Below, in pieces: positions 13,089-25,565 of a stretch of 64,000 nucleotides of DNA. Positions within the stretch are counted from its first letter, which is position 1; each line of letters opens with the position of its first letter. Below the pieces are notes generated by a model, which saw nothing but the letters and a program-made list of their open reading frames with translations, was not told the DNA's origin and ran no database searches. Both the position numbers and the translations under genes were made by a program. The stretch lies in assembly GCA_014898415.1 (NCBI GenBank), contig RCTD01000006.1, positions 1,860,001 to 1,924,000 on the forward strand. The letters run 5' to 3'. This DNA is from Stromatinia cepivora. Its lineage: Eukaryota > Ascomycota > Leotiomycetes > Helotiales > Sclerotiniaceae.

Positions 13089-14228
13089 ATAGATTATGAT
13101 TTGATAAACCTTACAATTACAAAACTTTATAGCAAAGTGATTCATCAGTAGAATGAAATCTCGTTTCTATACTCCCTGATTCTCGAATACATTTCTACTG
13201 TTTATACTCCTTTTTATCCGAAACCCTTTCTTTTTGATCCTAAAAAATTCAATAATAACTCTCAAAAGTTCAATATCTAATTTCCTTCGATTCAAACGAA
13301 ACTACAAATAGATAATACTGCAATCGACAATTTTACAATTCAATTTTACTATATTTATCTCAATCTCGAATCTCATATACAAATTATAATATTACTTCAG
13401 CTTTCTTCTTTTAATCAAAACGTTCCTTTAGATCATACAATGATCCTGGATCAACTCATATACATTTACAATAATCCAAATAAAATCCAAAAAACCGAAA
13501 ATAAACTATTTATTTTCAAACAAGGAACCAATTTTCTATATATCTATATTGCAAAATTCAAAAGGACCCTTTACAAAGCCAAAGATCAGAATTGATCTGA
13601 TTCAAATAAAATCTCAATTTTTCATAATAAACTCAATGTTACTTTTAGAAATCGTTTTTTTTAATAATTTTCTCTTTTTTACTCTTATCCCGATTTTGTT
13701 CAGATTATACAATAATTAGTTATTCGTACAACAAATAGATTCTTTACATCATCCCACTTTAATGAATCTAAAGCTTTATATATATTACAGAATCCATCCC
13801 ATTCTCGAAATTACGATTCAATAAATATTAGCAACCTTAATATTATTGATGTTTTTAATCCTTTTGATATCCAATCGGATAAATTCGATCGTACCTTGAT
13901 TCTACCCTGCATACAAATATCTAAGTTTTTTTCTTCTGAAAAAACTCTTTTATATAAACAAAATAAATATATATAATATAAAAATAATTCTTATTAGATA
14001 TAAATCTATCTATTAAACCCATATCAAGAAGTCCGAAATCAATAAGAACCTATTTCGGTTATTATATTGATTATTGAACCCGAAAATAATGATAATGAAG
14101 ATTTAGGAAAAATGATCAATGACCGATATTTTGAAGATCGTTTGAAGAAGGCATATAATATAATAGATACATATTCATTGACTATAATACAATTCGTATA
14201 TCAGGAATTTTTATCAAAAGAAGATTAA
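13089..14228 (+). pseudogene. gag of element A, RIP-inactivated
   Basis: A frame of exactly 380 codons runs from 13089 (ATA here, ATG in copy B) to a TAA at 14226-14228. It resembles the Retrotrans_gag type of Ty3/gypsy Gag proteins: a coiled-coil-like N-terminus, then a block in copy B containing PEKFNGSSQKFDTW, later STFRNRFN, and a degenerate knuckle-like part near the C-terminus. Many in-frame stops are TAA or TAG where copy B or the family context implies Gln or Trp codons, as expected of RIP. The frame needs no indel between ends. The gag assignment comes from family pattern recognition, not a search. Confidence 0.7.
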
Positions 14229-14282
14229 TAATCATTTTGTATTTAAATTATTTATTTAAAATAAATTTAAGACAAACTTTTC

Positions 14283-14297
14283 AAAAGGGGGGGGTAG
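14283..14297 (+). other. polypurine tract of element A
   Basis: AAAAGGGGGGGGTAG immediately before the 3' LTR. The same tract, in inverse orientation, abuts the chromovirus LTR at 58890. Confidence 0.75.
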
Positions 14298-14447
14298 TAT
14301 TATAAGATACATATGATCGCGTACGATCGGGCTAGTATAGTATTAAGCTCCGAGCCGATCATATATATAGCTTTGTAGCATACTCTCTTTAACTCTATAG
14401 CTTTTAATTCTAAGATTGATCTCTAAACGCTCGTTGGGTTCGTCACA
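14298..14447 (+). repeat. 3' LTR of gag-only element A
   Basis: 150 bp, ending GGGTTCGTCACA. This end keeps the unmutated bases that appear as A and T in the left LTR. It is followed by the target duplication AGAAT. Confidence 0.85.
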
Positions 14448-14452
14448 AGAAT

Positions 14453-16335
14453 CTATTTAAAAGTTATTCAAAACCTATTAAAACTTTCGAAATCTTCAAA
14501 AGTTTTAAAATTATAAAATTATTGAAATTTCATCGAAATTTCATCGAAATCTTCAAAATTTCGAAATTTTGAAAGGGAATAGTTCAATATCGATTTAGGT
14601 TCTTTAAAGCGGTATCAAAAGATAGGAAAAACAGCAATATGTGGGTCAAAAATGTCTTACATTATTTACCCTTTCAACCTCTGTACAGTGTTGTCATTCT
14701 TTAATTGAACCCCACATCTATCAACACCCTCGAACCTATCCTAACTCACGCCATTTCAGATATCAAACATCATAATCGGCAGTCAAATACAACTCTCCAA
14801 CCCCGCCTTCTCTCCCCCCCCCAATTTTGGTTAATTTCCTCACCGCAAGATACAGCCTCATCTATCATATTTCATGAATTTCAAACAATCTAAAAAAACA
14901 GCCTCACCTCGCCAAATGTTGCAACCGCCCAGATGCCGATATCCGAACGTCTAAATCTTCAACGGGGACTGTTCATTCCATTCTCCACAGTGGATTTAGG
15001 GTCACATTCTAATATGAACATTAAAATGATAACTTTTGATATTCAAGAAATGCGATCCCATGGGAAAATTCAACTGAATTGAGATAAGCGCCCAAGCCTT
15101 GATCTCAGATTTCGCAGCTTTGTAACAACAGACTTGACAGCTCGCTCATATGCTCTCGCCATCGAGCCATACAACCCTGACGTTTCCTAGGATTGCGGAA
15201 TGCTGGTCATACTACTTCGCAGATATCTTCAATCACTGTCTTCTTCATTATCATGATCTGAAATCCAGAGATTACAGCCGGCCCTGGGCTTCCGTTCAAT
15301 CCACACAAAAGGAGCAAGGATAGTAGGAAACGAGCAGTTCCGCACTCTCTGAACAAAGGTAGTTAGGGTTGCCTTCTGTATTAATCGTTTCAAATGTGCA
15401 TATTGCCATTGAGACGCAGTATTGGTAAAAATTCACTTGGAGTCAGTCTCTCCAGCTCGATTTCTTCTTCTCTTACGTGCTTTTTGATAAATCGTTTGAT
15501 TCACAGGCATTTTTCTATAGTTAATGGGGAGTCAAGGAACTCCTAAAGCCTCATACACCCCAAGCATGAAAAGCATCATTCTGACAGCATCAATCTGACA
15601 GCATCAATCTGTAATATTGCTATAATGCCTCAAAAGAGAGGAAACACTGTGTATGTGTGATACTGTATGTTAAAAACCAGGGACTAGGCTCTGCTCATGG
15701 TCTCCTATGATTGATTAGAAGCCATATTTGTAATCCCACCATTTTCCAATATTGGTGAGGCAGCATGGACAACCATGAAACCCTATGAAGCTTGATCTGG
15801 GAGGTGTTGATAATAGTAGATTCACTTCTCATTCACTTCCAAACATCCATTTCAGATATACGTCGATAAATATCATATGTACATAAACGTAAATTTATAT
15901 ATCTATTCACTGTATTCACTTATGTACTACATTCACTTATGTACTACATTCACTTTATATATTATATTTACTTCATACAGCGTATTCATTTTCTCCTTTC
16001 TTTCTTTTCTTCACTTCACTTCACTCCTTTCATTCCATGTCTACACGTATCTCTCAAACCTTTTATTATATATCTACTTCAGTATATAAAACCTGAATAT
16101 CAAACCTATAAATCCCTAGAACTATAGCATCTCTAACACTAATACTAACTTCCTCCTTCCCCCCCCCCCACCACTCCCTCTCCTCCGTTCCTCTCATCCA
16201 TCCTCTCATCCCCCATCCACCCTCTAAGCCCCCAAAACCCCTCACCTATCTAATTTCTATCTCAGTAAATAGAACTCGAACATCAAACCAAACCTATGAA
16301 TCCCTAAACTATACTACATCTAACAATAACTAATA
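14453..16335. other. intergenic stretch, mixed composition, no gene
   Basis: AT-rich to 14700, then balanced to about 15850, then low-complexity pyrimidine-rich DNA with a C run near 16160. Longest frames are about 70 codons and repetitive in composition. Small tandem repeats occur at 15580-15612 and 15915-15950. No coding signal or RNA gene was seen. Confidence 0.5.
15915..15950. repeat. 17-bp tandem repeat, about two copies
   Basis: CATTCACTTATGTACTA is repeated head to tail in noncoding DNA. Confidence 0.7.
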
Positions 16336-17124
16336 AGTCTAGTACCCTACTTTCCGGCCACCCTTTTACACCAAAAATCAAGATTTTCATTTATTAATAA
16401 TTCAACAATTAATGAATGTTATTTAATAAAATTTGAATTATAGATTCTTTATATAATTATAAATAAATTCTGAAAATTTCAGATTTTTCGCAATTTTATT
16501 GATCGAGATCTTGAAAGTTGAAATTTCGATTTTCAATTTATATACGATTTATATACAAATTTGAAAATTATTAAAACTTGAAATAACTTTTGAATAAAAA
16601 TTACTAAAAATAAACTATAAATTTTTTTGGAATATTTAAATCGTAATTGATCAAATAGATTAAGATTTCGAATTTTAAAATATATAAGAAAATTTTTATT
16701 AAAGTTTTTAGATTTTACAGGGATTAAAAATCATGATATTTTAATTAAAAGAATTTTTGTAAAAAAAAATTTATTTGATTTGATCTATTTGATAGATTTT
16801 GATTCAAAAATCCTAAAAAAATTTTAACTTATTTTTAATTATTTTTGTTGAAAAGTTATTTTAAATTTTAATAATTTTTTAAATTTATATATAAATCCTA
16901 TACAAATTGAAAATTGAAAAGTTTAAACTTATAAATTTCAATGAAATCAATTATTAAAAATCTAAAATTTTCAGAATTCATTTATAATTATATAAAGAAT
17001 CTATAATTCAAATTTTATTAAATAATATTCATTAATTGTTGAATTATTAATAGATGAAAATCATGATTTTTGGTGTAAAATGGTGGCCGGAATTAGGGGT
17101 GGCCGGAAAGTAGGGTACTAGACT
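16336..17124. mobile_element. fold-back (long inverted repeat) element
   Basis: The left half and the inverse of the right half align over roughly 390 bp, starting with AGTCTAGTACCCTAC at each end. The element is flanked by TA at 16334-16335 and 17125-17126. It has no coding frame. The outer 30 bp of the arms are nearly identical and contain GGCCGG, the only GC-rich part. The inner arms have diverged, mostly by transitions and short gaps. Structure and TA flanks suggest a non-autonomous DNA element able to fold into one long hairpin. The parent transposon is unknown. Confidence 0.75.
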
Positions 17125-17661
17125 TATATGCTATAAATACATATAACCCGCATTTACAATCAAAAATCTAGTTTATCTTCAATCTTCAATCTCTAATCCC
17201 CCTCTTTCAGATCCCTAAGGTACTTTCTCACCCGTATATCATAGTTAAAATTAGATCATCAAATACGGATTTTGCTTATCTACAAATATAACGAATTTGA
17301 CTACTCAAATCAAAGAAAGTATTACAAAACTAGACTTCTAAAATCGTACAAAAAATTATAATATATAACAAAAATGAAGAAGCCAGCCTAAGACTATTGT
17401 TAGGAAAATAAAGTCATTTCCATTTAATTATTTCACTAATAAATCGATGAATTATAAATGTATTTATATTATATATTATATTCTAATCATTCACTATCTA
17501 ATTGTTACAAAATTATTATTATATTATACAGTTATACAATTCAATCTTGGATTATATATAATGATTTCGAAAAACGAATTATATAATATTTTTAAAGTTT
17601 TTTTTTTAAATACTTTTAGTATAAAGACGTGGCGAGGGTAAGTAGGTGACAAGGGTAGATG
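17125..17661. other. AT-rich spacer, nothing recognised
   Basis: Lies between the fold-back element and the second gag-only element. It contains only short AT-rich frames. Confidence 0.4.
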
Positions 17662-17666
17662 GCGAG

Positions 17667-17816
17667 TGTGACGAACCCAACGAGCGTTTAGAGATCAACC
17701 TTAGAATTAAAAGCTATAGAGTTAAAGAGAGTATACTATAAAGCTATATATATGATCAATTCGAAGCTTAATATTGTATTAATCCGATCGGATGTGATCA
17801 TATATATTTCGTAATA
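17667..17816 (-). repeat. 3' LTR of gag-only element B
   Basis: 150 bp, starting TGTGACGAACCCAACG on the plus strand. On the minus strand a degraded purine tract (17817-17832) precedes it. Confidence 0.85.
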
Positions 17817-18146
17817 CTACCCTTCTTTTCTGAAAAATTCGTTCCGAATTCATTTTAAATGAATGATTTAAGTATAAAAATGATCATTAATCTTTTTTTG
17901 ATAAAAATACCTGATATATGGATTACATTACAATCAATAAATATACATCCATTATATCATATACCTTTTTCAAGTAATCTTCAAAATATCGGTTATTGAT
18001 TATTTTTCCTAAATCCTTATCATTGTCGATTTTGGATTTAATAATCAGTGTAATAACCGGAACAGGCTTTTATTAATCTCGGGCTCCTTGATGTAGATCT
18101 AATGGACAGATTTGTATCCAATAGGAAATACTTCTATATTATATGT

Positions 18147-18312
18147 TGTTGGAAATGAGGCCATCATAGGATTAGAATTGAGGTCACGAGACCACAATGG
18201 TGTACAGACTATATTTGGGGATAACCTCAATTCTATTCCTATTAGAATTATAGATCCTTAGTTCAACCTATATAATCATTAATATTATTATTTCCTATAC
18301 CAAAAGTTAATA
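18147..18312 (+). repeat. 5' LTR of copia element
   Basis: 166 bp starting TGTTGGAAATGAGG. It aligns without gaps to 23462-23627. Confidence 0.9.
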
Positions 18313-19399
18313 GATTATGAGATCCAGTTGTACAGTAGTGATTAGAAAGTAAAGCAAATCGAAAAAGGATTAGTATAGTTAGTAGAGGTAGAATAGAGTG
18401 AAAATCAGAGTTTTCATATAATACTACCGAAACAGAATTGAAATACGATAATACAGTTTATAACTCATAACATTATAGATCAGAATGGAGAATAGTTTGT
18501 ATAATATCGATACAGAATTATAACAAAGACGAAAAGTAAGTTCGTATAGTTACAAGAAAATATATTACAATACAATCTTACAAATTTTTTTATTATTTTA
18601 TTTTTATATTTCTTTATTATTTTGAATTTATTTGCTATATATTTTTTTTTTAAGATCATCTTAAAAATCTGAAGATTATCTTCGATATTTATCAAATAAC
18701 AAGAAATTTTCATAATATCGGAATCAAATAATCTTTCAAAGTTCGATCAAAACAATTACAAGCAATGACTCAGATAAACAAAGATACAATTGAAAAGAAA
18801 AGGATGGTTTTATACAATTGATCAAATATTAAACAAATATATGTAGATTGCAGGACCCAATATAGTATCTGCCTATAAAATCAATAATCATATATATTAC
18901 AATATCGAATTGAAATCGGAATACTTAAAGGACAAAGCGAATATATTATCATATATTTGTATAATATTCAATAATAACGATGAAGCCTTTATCAACGAAT
19001 ATTTAATAATATATATATTCTGAAAATACCTTAAATCAAAATATACCAGAATTAATGCAATTATAGCCAATATATATATAACGATGATCCAAAACTTCAA
19101 ATTCCAACCCAATATTTATCCCAATATAACCATTATCGAAGCTTAGGATAAATTGAAAGAGTATAAAAGGAAATTAGGAGCTACAAACAAAAACTATTGA
19201 TCAATATATCAAGATATTGTTTTATTCTTAGTTTTAATATATAATCTTTCAATCGATTATTAAGGAATAATAGATATATTGGATATCCAAATCAGCTTTA
19301 ATATCGACAATAAGATCAAGTATTTATAGGTTAAGGAATTTTGTTTTAAGGATGAATCAGAATTAGTGCAAATTGCGAAAGGATCTAGATATGCTTTTA

Positions 19400-22300
19400 A
19401 ACATCAAGAATCAGATTTCGAAATCTCAAACAATATTTGTGATCTATATCAAAGGGAAAATCATTATATACAAAACTATTTATATTTAATATGAATCAGC
19501 AAATTCCTTTGTAGTTATTTTTGTTATCAAAAGAGAAAAGGATCATCGAATCCAAAGAAGATCTATTTTAACAAAAAAGATCAAGTATATTTTACTAACA
19601 ATATCTTTGAATCAGATTTCGATATTAAAGATATAATAAAGAAAGATTGCAATTTGATAAAGGAAACCATTAATAAAACTTCCCCTAACAAATGGTATAC
19701 TGATATAAACGCTTCTTTATATATATCTGATCAACCTTCATTATTCAGATCAATAGAATCTATTGTTAAACGAAGAATAAAAGTTAATAAAGGAATAATA
19801 TATTATTGCCATTAGGATTTAATAGATATAATATACAAAGATGATTCTAAAATGCTATTTTCAAATATATTATATATATTAGGGCTAAAAGTAAATTTGT
19901 TATTAGGAAAAAGGATCTACGAAATAGAATTGTAAGGGGAATTTAACTTTTATTATATATATTTCAAGAAGAACAATAAAAAAATCATCCATATTAGAAT
20001 ACAAGACGGAATATACATGGTTTTATATATGACCAAAGGATATAAGGATATAGTTCTCTATTTTAGTGTATACCAAAATGATCAGGAAAAAGGCTTTTCT
20101 TCAAAGATAATCGATAATACCAAAGATATCGATAACAAATTAATATTCAAGGAGAAAGAGAGATATCTATTATAGCATCGAAGATTCAATTATTTAGGTT
20201 TAAACAAGATCAAGAATCTATATAAGATATTCAATATAATTAAACCGATAAAGGTTCTAATTGAATTAGATATCTGTGAAGTATGTATATTCACTAAGAT
20301 GATCAATTGTATTCCGAAGTAATTGAGTCTGTATAAATCAAAGAGACTCGAATTTATATATTTCAATATTACAAGATCATTTTCAAAATCGATTCGAAGG
20401 AATCGTTATTTTATATTGATCATTGATAATTATACAAAAGTAAATTGGATTATATCATTTAAACAAAAAAACGATACAATTCAAATATTAAAAACTTAGA
20501 AAAAAAAAATAGAATTAATTATTAAAGAAAAGATCATTGTAATTAGGATTAACAATATACCAGAACTTTTACAAACTATTTATGAATGGTTATCAGGCAT
20601 ATAATCCGAAATTACAATAATTGCTTTTTCATATCAAAATAAACCTGTAGAACAGAATATAAGGATTATAGAAGCAAATATAAAAGTAATACTAAAAGAA
20701 ACTGGATTATCATTAGAATTTTGGAACAAAGTTGTAGAGTACGATACTTATATTAGGAATCGCATTAGTATTGGTTCTGATATAAACGGAATAGATCGAT
20801 CCCTTATAGAAGCTTTTACAGATACAATATTAGATATAAAGATATATAAAGTTTGGGGGAATAAATATTATATTTATATCAATCCCAAAACTATTCTGAA
20901 AGAGCAAAGATATAACAAATTATGGGATACTTCGAGAATCAGTATATTCCTAAAGTATTCAAAAATTATAAACAAATATATCAAAGTATATTCTTTAGAA
21001 TTAGGTTATATATTTCGATCAAACAAAATAATCATAAATGAATCTTATCGAGAAGGAGATTTGGATCTTAAATTAAGAAATTGTAAATCAGATTTATAAA
21101 GAATAAAGAATATAAAATCAAATCGAAAATCTTATAATAAACCAATAATAAACAAAGTATCTTCTTCATCCTTAATATTAAACGCGATATTTATATCACT
21201 TTCATTCCAAATATTCTCTCCAATAAATATTATATCGAATTCAATGATTATATCAAATACTTTAATTATCGAATTGAAATCAAATAAATTAAATATATCA
21301 ATATCAATATACAATAAAGATAAAGATGATAATATCCAGAAAACAAATCAAGAATCTTCTTCTAAGGATATTTCAGATATCGAATCCATCATTTCAAAGG
21401 GTCCAACCTAAGAGTTAACTTTTGCAAATCCTGAATCTATATTAGAAACAAAATTTAAGATCGTTTTAAATTTTGTTGATAAGTTTATTTCAATAGAATC
21501 AAAAAGCAAAGTAAATCTATAATCATTTGAAATCGAACAAAAGGATGAAATAAATCTTGAAGATAAATCCTTAAAGTATCTAATATAAAAACGGAAAAGA
21601 GATATAGAATAAGATCCTGAAGAAGAATGGGAAAGTAAGATTATAAAGATATTAATTGTGATATTTATACAGACCAAAATTTAAGAAAGTATAGAATACA
21701 TTATAATTATAATTCCAATTATTTATAAAATGGACTCTTATATCAAAGACAAGATCATTTCAGATTTCATAATTTCATTGATAAATATAAACAATACAGA
21801 AAATATAGTATATCCGGTCGAAGAAGTTCTAAAAATCAAAATACCAAGAACTTATAAAAAAGCAATATCGGATCGAGAATATTCTGAAAAATGGAAGAAA
21901 GTCATCCAAAAGGAAATTATATCCTTAATTCAAAATAATATTTAGAAAGAATATATATTTCCTAAAGGAAGTAATCTAATTTCGATGAAATAAATATTTA
22001 TAATTAAGATTAAGGATAATAAAATAAAACGATTCAAAGCAAGATTAATAATTCGAAGGTTCAATTAGGTATTAGGAAAGGATTATAACAAAATATTTAT
22101 ATCAACAATAAAACTAAATATATTCAAATTATTCCTAATTATTATTGTAAAAGAAAATTTAGAATATTCATATTTTGATATCAAAAATATCTTTACTGAA
22201 TTGTATTTGAAGGAAGAGATTTATCTCGAATTATTCTAAGGTATCAAAATCAAAAAGGGATATATATTATAAGTTTTACAAAGTCTATATAGTTTAAAGC

Positions 22301-23430
22301 AAGTTAAAAGGGATTAGAGTTTATTATTGAAGAAAGAGCTTTAGGTATAGGTTTTGTATAAAGTTTGGTAGATTTATATCTGTATATATTCAAAGATTGT
22401 AATATAATATTATTAATATATATCAATGATATCGTTATTATATTGTATATATCATTGTAAATCATTTGGTTCGATAAAAAGCTATCGGTCCGTTTTAACA
22501 TTAAGAATCTAGGGGAGATTAGTAAGATCCTAGATATTAAAATTATTTGTAATAGAAAAGTATATATATTAATTATAAATCAAAAAGAATATTTCGATAT
22601 TATATTAACCAAATATAGTATTATATATAGATAATATCAAACTAAAAAACTATCAATAGTGGATTATACCTATCTCCAATCAGTAATCGATAATAATGAA
22701 CTGATAGATATAAATGAATATCAACAATGAATAGAAAGTATGATTTATTTAATGGTATATATTCGATTAGATATAATATTTTCAATTGGAAGACTTTCAC
22801 AATTTATAACAAAATCAGCAAAATATCATACTATAGCTTTGAAAAATCTGATGCGATATCTACGATCAATAATCAAATAGAAACTATGGTTCGGGCCAAA
22901 GGGAATACAATCTGATATCTATAAAGAATACAATATGCTTGACAATATAATAAAGGTATATATAGATGCAGATTAAACTAATAACAAATATAACTGGAAA
23001 AGTGTTTTAGAAGGAATTGTAATATTCTATGAAGGTTTTATATTATGGGTTAATAAGAAACAAATGTCTATAATTACCTCTAATACAGAATCAGAATATA
23101 TTGTAATAGTAATATTTACCAAACAAGGGAGATAGATTGCATAAGTATTCAAAGATCTATTCAGATTAAGTTATATTGGAAAGAATAAAGATACGGTTTA
23201 GATACTTAATAATAATCAAGGCGTTTTAGCTTTAACCAAGAACTTATATTTATATGAATGATTCAAATATATAGATATCAATTATCATTTTATTAGGGAT
23301 TTAACAGAAAAGAAGAAAATCATCACTAATTATATCAATATATACGATATAGTTGCCGATGGAATGATGAAGTTTTGTACAAAGATTGCTTTCGAAAGAT
23401 TCAAGAAAATATTGGGATTAATAGTCTAGG
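19400..23430 (+). pseudogene. copia Gag-Pol polyprotein, RIP-inactivated
   Basis: Plus-strand translation gives a gag-pre-integrase zinc part (about 20150-20300, with ICEVCIFTKM), an integrase core (about 20400-20800, with LIIDNYTKVNWI and later SYQNKPVEQNIRI), a linker rich in charged residues, and RVT_2 (about 21850-22550, with IYINDIVIIL where the family has a YVDD active site). RNase H follows (about 22950-23350, with KVYIDAD and NTESEYI). The first Asp of the reverse transcriptase pair has become Asn, and dozens of stops break the frame. The order integrase before reverse transcriptase is what defines copia. Confidence 0.85.
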
Positions 23431-23461
23431 AGGATCGAATAGAATATCCTCAATAAAGGAA

Positions 23462-23627
23462 TATTGGAAATGAGGCCATCATAGGATTAGAATTGAGGTC
23501 ACGAAACCATAATGGTGTACAGACCATATTTGGGGATAACCTCAATTCTACTCCTATTAGAATTATAGATCCTTAGTTCAACCTATATAGTCACCAATAC
23601 TACTACTTCCTGCACCAAAAGTTAACA
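23462..23627 (+). repeat. 3' LTR of copia element
   Basis: 166 bp. The first dinucleotide has become TA instead of TG, a RIP-type change. It ends GTTAACA, where the 5' LTR has GTTAATA. Confidence 0.9.
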
Positions 23628-24695
23628 TATGTATTTATTTTGTTTATATAAGAGAATTCTTTTAAAAGGGGAAAACTCGGACGTTTATATACAAGGTAGA
23701 ATTAAGGTACAATTGGATTTGTCCGATTGGGTATTAAAAAGGTTAAAGGCATTAATGATATTAAGGTTACTAATATTTATTAAATCGTGATTCCGAGAAT
23801 GGGATGGATTCTGTAATATATATGGGGTTTTAGGTTTATTAGAATAGGATGATACAAGGAATCCATTCACTATACGAGCAATTAATTATTGTATAACCTG
23901 AATAAAATCAGGATAGGAACAGGGAAGAGAAAGTTATTAAAAAAAACGATTTCTAAAAATAATATTGAATCTATTGCGAAAGGTTGAGATCTTATTCGAA
24001 TCGGACCAATTCTGATTTTTGGCTTTGTAAAAAATCCTTTTGAATTTTGTAATATAAGTATATAAAGAATCGATTCTTTATTTAAAAATGAATAATTTAT
24101 CTTCAACTTCTTAAACTTTATTCGGATTATTGTAAACATATATAAGTTGATTTAAGATCGTTATATAATTTAAGAGAATGTTTTGATCAAGAAAAGAAAG
24201 TTGAGATAATATTATAATTTGTATATAAGATTCGAGATTGAGATAAACATAGTAAAATTGAATTATAAAATCGCCAATCGTAATGCCGTCTATTTATAGT
24301 TTCACTCGAATCAAGGGAAACCAGGTATCGAACTTTTGAGAACTACCATTGAACTTTTCAGGATCAGGGAGAAAGGGTTTCGGATGAGAAGGAGTATAAG
24401 CAATAAAAATGTGTTCGAGAATCAGAGAATGTAGAAACGAGATTTCATCCTATTGACGAGTTATTTCACCACGAAATTCTGCAATCGCAAAGTTTATCGA
24501 ATCGTAATCCATAACTTAGAAATTAAGGATAATAAAAAAGACAACACTTTCGAATAATATCAAGAAGATTTATATATAGGCGAAAAAGCAAAAACGATAT
24601 ACTTAAACAAAAGCAAACAGAATATATATATAAGCTTTATTCATAAATATATACAAATGTTATTCCATTTCTTATCTGGAAAAGCTTTTAATAAT

Positions 24696-24844
24696 ATAAC
24701 GAACTCAATGAGCATTTAAAAATCAATCTTAAAATTAAAAGCTACAAAACTAAAGAAAATATACTACAAAGCTATATATATGATCGGCTCGAAGCTTAAT
24801 ACCATACTAGCCCGATCGGACGCGATCACGTGTATTTCGTAACA
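24696..24844 (-). repeat. 5' LTR of gag-only element B
   Basis: 149 bp, one base shorter than its partner. In coding orientation it starts TGTTACGAAATACACGTG. It carries a TATATATA box. Confidence 0.85.
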
Positions 24845-25339
24845 GCGAGAGTAGATAATGATTTTAAGAGAGCGAACTAGAAAAGGAGGCTAGTTCGATC
24901 GAAACGAATTAGAAAATGATCTGAAAGCTAAGGAAAATCTTAATTTAGACATGATATACAATCAATATTCGAGATTTTTTTATAATAACAAAAATTCATA
25001 AAAATTCATAAAAATTCAATTAATATAATCATATATTATATCAAATCTATTAAATACGGGTAAACAAATACCTTAGGGCATCTTATGATTTATATATCAT
25101 CTTCTGATTTTTTCTTATATTATTTATATATATCTATTCTCTTTCCCATCCCATCTCATTTCAAATATTCATCTCAACTCTTAAAAAAGCCAACTCATCT
25201 CACTTCAGTTCGGCTACAGGCCCAACCGAGTATCTCTAGATCAATCCATTGTATTCTATCCTATTCTATACTATATCACCTTATATTACATTACAAATTC
25301 AATTTTTAATTTTAATCTTAACTCTATTCTTTATTTTAT

Positions 25340-25565
25340 CTTTTAATCTTTTATATTTTATCTTTTATCTTTTATATTTTATCTTTTATATTTTATATTT
25401 TATATTTTATATTTTATATTTTATATTTTATATTTTATATTTTATATTTTATATTTTATATTTTATATTTTATATTTTATCTTTTATATTTTATATTTTA
25501 TATTCTATATTTTATATTTATATTTTATATTTTATATTTTATATTTTATATTTCATATTTCATAT
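25340..25565. repeat. TATTTTA minisatellite
   Basis: A 7-bp unit repeated about 30 times with occasional C variants. The plus-strand frame through it reads as monotonous FYILYFI and is not a gene. Confidence 0.9.

Larger units (their letters stand above)
12773..14447 (+). mobile_element. gag-only LTR retroelement, copy A
   Basis: Two LTRs of 150 bp (12773-12922 and 14298-14447) enclose 1375 bp. The 5-bp target duplication AGAAT stands at 12768-12772 and 14448-14452, so both ends are certain. A polypurine tract with eight G lies just before the right LTR, which sets the plus orientation. The interior holds one gag-like frame of 380 codons and no protease, reverse transcriptase or integrase. 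The whole element is 1675 bp. A second copy at 17667-24844 has the same plan. RIP-type transitions are dense and the gag start codon has become ATA, so this copy is dead. Confidence 0.85.
18147..23627 (+). mobile_element. Ty1/copia LTR retrotransposon nested in element B
   Basis: LTRs of 166 bp (18147-18312 and 23462-23627) are flanked by the 5-bp duplication TATGT (18142-18146 and 23628-23632). The total length of 5481 bp is typical of copia elements. The plus-strand interior carries gag-pre-integrase, integrase, reverse transcriptase and RNase H in copia order. Stops throughout and the AT bias point to RIP. Confidence 0.9.
17887..24512 (-). pseudogene. gag of element B, interrupted by a copia element
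   Basis: The frame starts with ATG at 24512 and ends with TAA at 17887-17889. Subtracting the nested element and one 5-bp duplication leaves 1140 nt, exactly 380 codons as in copy A. Residues near the start read MDYDSINFAIAEFRGEITRQ. The block PEKFNGSSQKFDTW lies about 90 residues in. Stops are scattered through the frame and fit RIP of Gln, Arg and Trp codons. Confidence 0.7.
17667..24844 (-). mobile_element. gag-only LTR retroelement, copy B, split by a copia element
   Basis: LTRs at 17667-17816 and 24696-24844 are flanked by the 5-bp duplication GCGAG (17662-17666 and 24845-24849). The polypurine tract abuts the left LTR on the minus strand, so the element reads right to left. Removing the nested copia element and one copy of its duplication leaves 1692 bp, almost the size of copy A (1675 bp). 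The remaining interior carries the same 380-codon gag and nothing else. Confidence 0.85.

Noticed and set aside
18897..19112. 71-codon minus-strand hydrophobic frame inside the copia element
   Set aside because: The copia protein reads on the plus strand here; this is an AT-rich shadow.
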